DNA from: Bacteroidales bacterium | GTDB taxonomy: Bacteria; Bacteroidota; Bacteroidia; Bacteroidales; JAFGUD01 | Reading direction: 5' to 3' | Length of the DNA stretch: 41,323 bases | Assembly: GCA_016936595.1 (NCBI GenBank) | Contig: JAFGXO010000042.1 | Span: 1 to 41,323 of the forward strand | Shown here: positions 40,712 through 41,323 of the stretch, piece after piece | Numbering within the stretch: position 1 is the stretch's first letter | How the letters are laid out: each line of letters opens with the position of its first letter | Position numbers and translations under genes: made by a program | Notes under the pieces: model-generated | Database searches by the model: none | Seen by the model: the letters and a program-made list of their open reading frames with translations, nothing else | Told to the model about the DNA's origin: nothing

Positions 40712-41323
40712 TTATTTATCCATATCGTCTTGTGTTTGAATAACTTTAATTTCAATATCAGATAATTTGAATATTGCAGTAAATTCCTGATCTCTTCCTC
40801 CACCTCCTCCGGTGTGAACGTATGTTATTTGAACCTTAATTTCTTCGTTTATAACATTAAGACTCGTATAAATCATATCCCACATTCCGGCAAAGTTATT
40901 TTTATAATTCATTGATGTAAAGAAGCTTTTATCCAATACAATATTGTAATTTGTGTCTATTAAAGCTACTCTCCACTCGCTTTTTTGACTTAGAAGAATT
41001 ATGCTCGGATTAAGTTTGTTATATAAAACAATATATTGCCCTGTGTCATATTTTTCTATTTCATAAATCATGGGAGTTTTTGTTGTGTAATATGTCCACA
41101 TTCCGGTATTGTATTTTAAAGAACTTAGATAGAAAGGATAAATAGAAAAATGTTTTTCAGTTCTTAATGTATCTTCCAAAAGAAGTATAGTTAATGAATC
41201 AAATTTAAAATTCTCTTCATAGCATAAGTCTTTTAAATATGGAGCTATAAAGTCTGTTACTTCTTTGCCTTGAGAAAATTCGTAATTCTTATTATTTTGA
41301 GAATAAGATACAATATTTGATAA
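40712..41323 (-). CDS. Protein of unknown function, 5' end beyond the window
   Basis: The minus-strand frame is open from the window edge (41323) to its stop at 40712, so at least 203 residues are present and the true start lies outside. A TTG at 41179 is only an internal codon, because 48 sense codons precede it with no stop, reading SNIVSYSQNNKNYEFSQGKE. The protein is beta-rich (YDTGQYIVLYNKLNPSIILL, SEWRVALIDTNYNIVLDKSF) with a glycine run (HTGGGGGRDQEFTAIF) and an acidic end. No family is recognised. The incomplete N terminus means export cannot be judged. Confidence 0.65.
   Translation of the reverse strand, partial: LSNIVSYSQNNKNYEFSQGKEVTDFIAPYLKDLCYEENFKFDSLTILLLEDTLRTEKHFSIYPFYLSSLKYNTGMWTYYTTKTPMIYEIEKYDTGQYIVLYNKLNPSIILLSQKSEWRVALIDTNYNIVLDKSFFTSMNYKNNFAGMWDMIYTSLNVINEEIKVQITYVHTGGGGGRDQEFTAIFKLSDIEIKVIQTQDDMDK

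Noticed and set aside
1-41323. CRISPR array, insertion sequence, phage gene or toxin-antitoxin pair
   Set aside because: I saw no spaced repeats with unique spacers, no transposase or integrase motifs and no terminal inverted repeats. The only tandem repeat is the heptad block before uvrB.

Overview
The window is a 41.3 kb, strongly AT-rich chromosomal segment of a Bacteroidota (Bacteroidetes) bacterium. The phylum call rests on several features. Many genes are preceded by TAnnTTTG -7 boxes, sometimes with TTTG about 19-20 nt upstream. Clear Shine-Dalgarno sequences are absent, and lipoproteins are numerous. The omega subunit is of the Bacteroidetes type. A DUF4835/PorD-like gene sits in the BamD-RpoZ-CoaBC neighbourhood, and there is a carboxypeptidase-regulatory-like plus TonB-receptor-type outer membrane protein. 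I cannot name a genus. Most of the window is housekeeping. I saw no transposase, phage gene or CRISPR array.

Layout. 1-4.3 kb: tRNA-Pro(GGG) with its own promoter and terminator, dnaJ and grpE, and glucose-6-phosphate isomerase, all on the minus strand; then a divergent TrmH-type rRNA/tRNA methyltransferase. 4.3-8.5 kb: a heptanucleotide tandem repeat, uvrB, a MazG-like pyrophosphohydrolase, a small membrane protein and a secreted GATase-fold-like protein. 8.6-11.1 kb (minus): an outer membrane porin-like barrel and a double-rhodanese lipoprotein. 11.1-11.96 kb is an AT-rich gap before alaS (to 14.6 kb). 14.6-17.8 kb: an RluA-type pseudouridine synthase, a YgjV-like membrane protein with a soluble tail, two small secreted metal-type proteins (HMA-like and HYC_CC_PP-like) and a possible degenerate hemerythrin-fold protein.

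18.1-22.8 kb is the conserved envelope/CoA cluster bamD, rpoZ, coaBC, a class I methyltransferase, a PorD/DUF4835 protein and lipB. 22.8-24.4 kb (minus) encodes an unusually long RibF whose roughly 210-residue C-terminal extension ends in a zinc ribbon. 24.5-27.4 kb holds three unrecognised envelope proteins and an EamA transporter. 27.8-31.95 kb is a tight ECF sigma / anti-sigma / LTXXQ-type sensor / large outer membrane receptor module. It is followed by a compact promoter-to-terminator unit that could be a roughly 60 nt small RNA. 32.2-38.1 kb: a PAP2 phosphatase overlapping a phosphohexomutase (GlmM-like), a lipoprotein, thiol peroxidase, a small membrane protein, an M20 dipeptidase (minus) and a TerC protein. 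The last 3 kb hold a large unknown lipoprotein, a multiply frameshifted decayed membrane-protein gene and the 3' part of a minus-strand gene that runs off the window edge.

The points most worth a second look are the RibF-zinc-ribbon fusion, the sigma/anti-sigma/sensor/receptor module, the small-RNA candidate at about 32.1 kb and the heptad repeat abutting uvrB. None of them alone demonstrates a new system.
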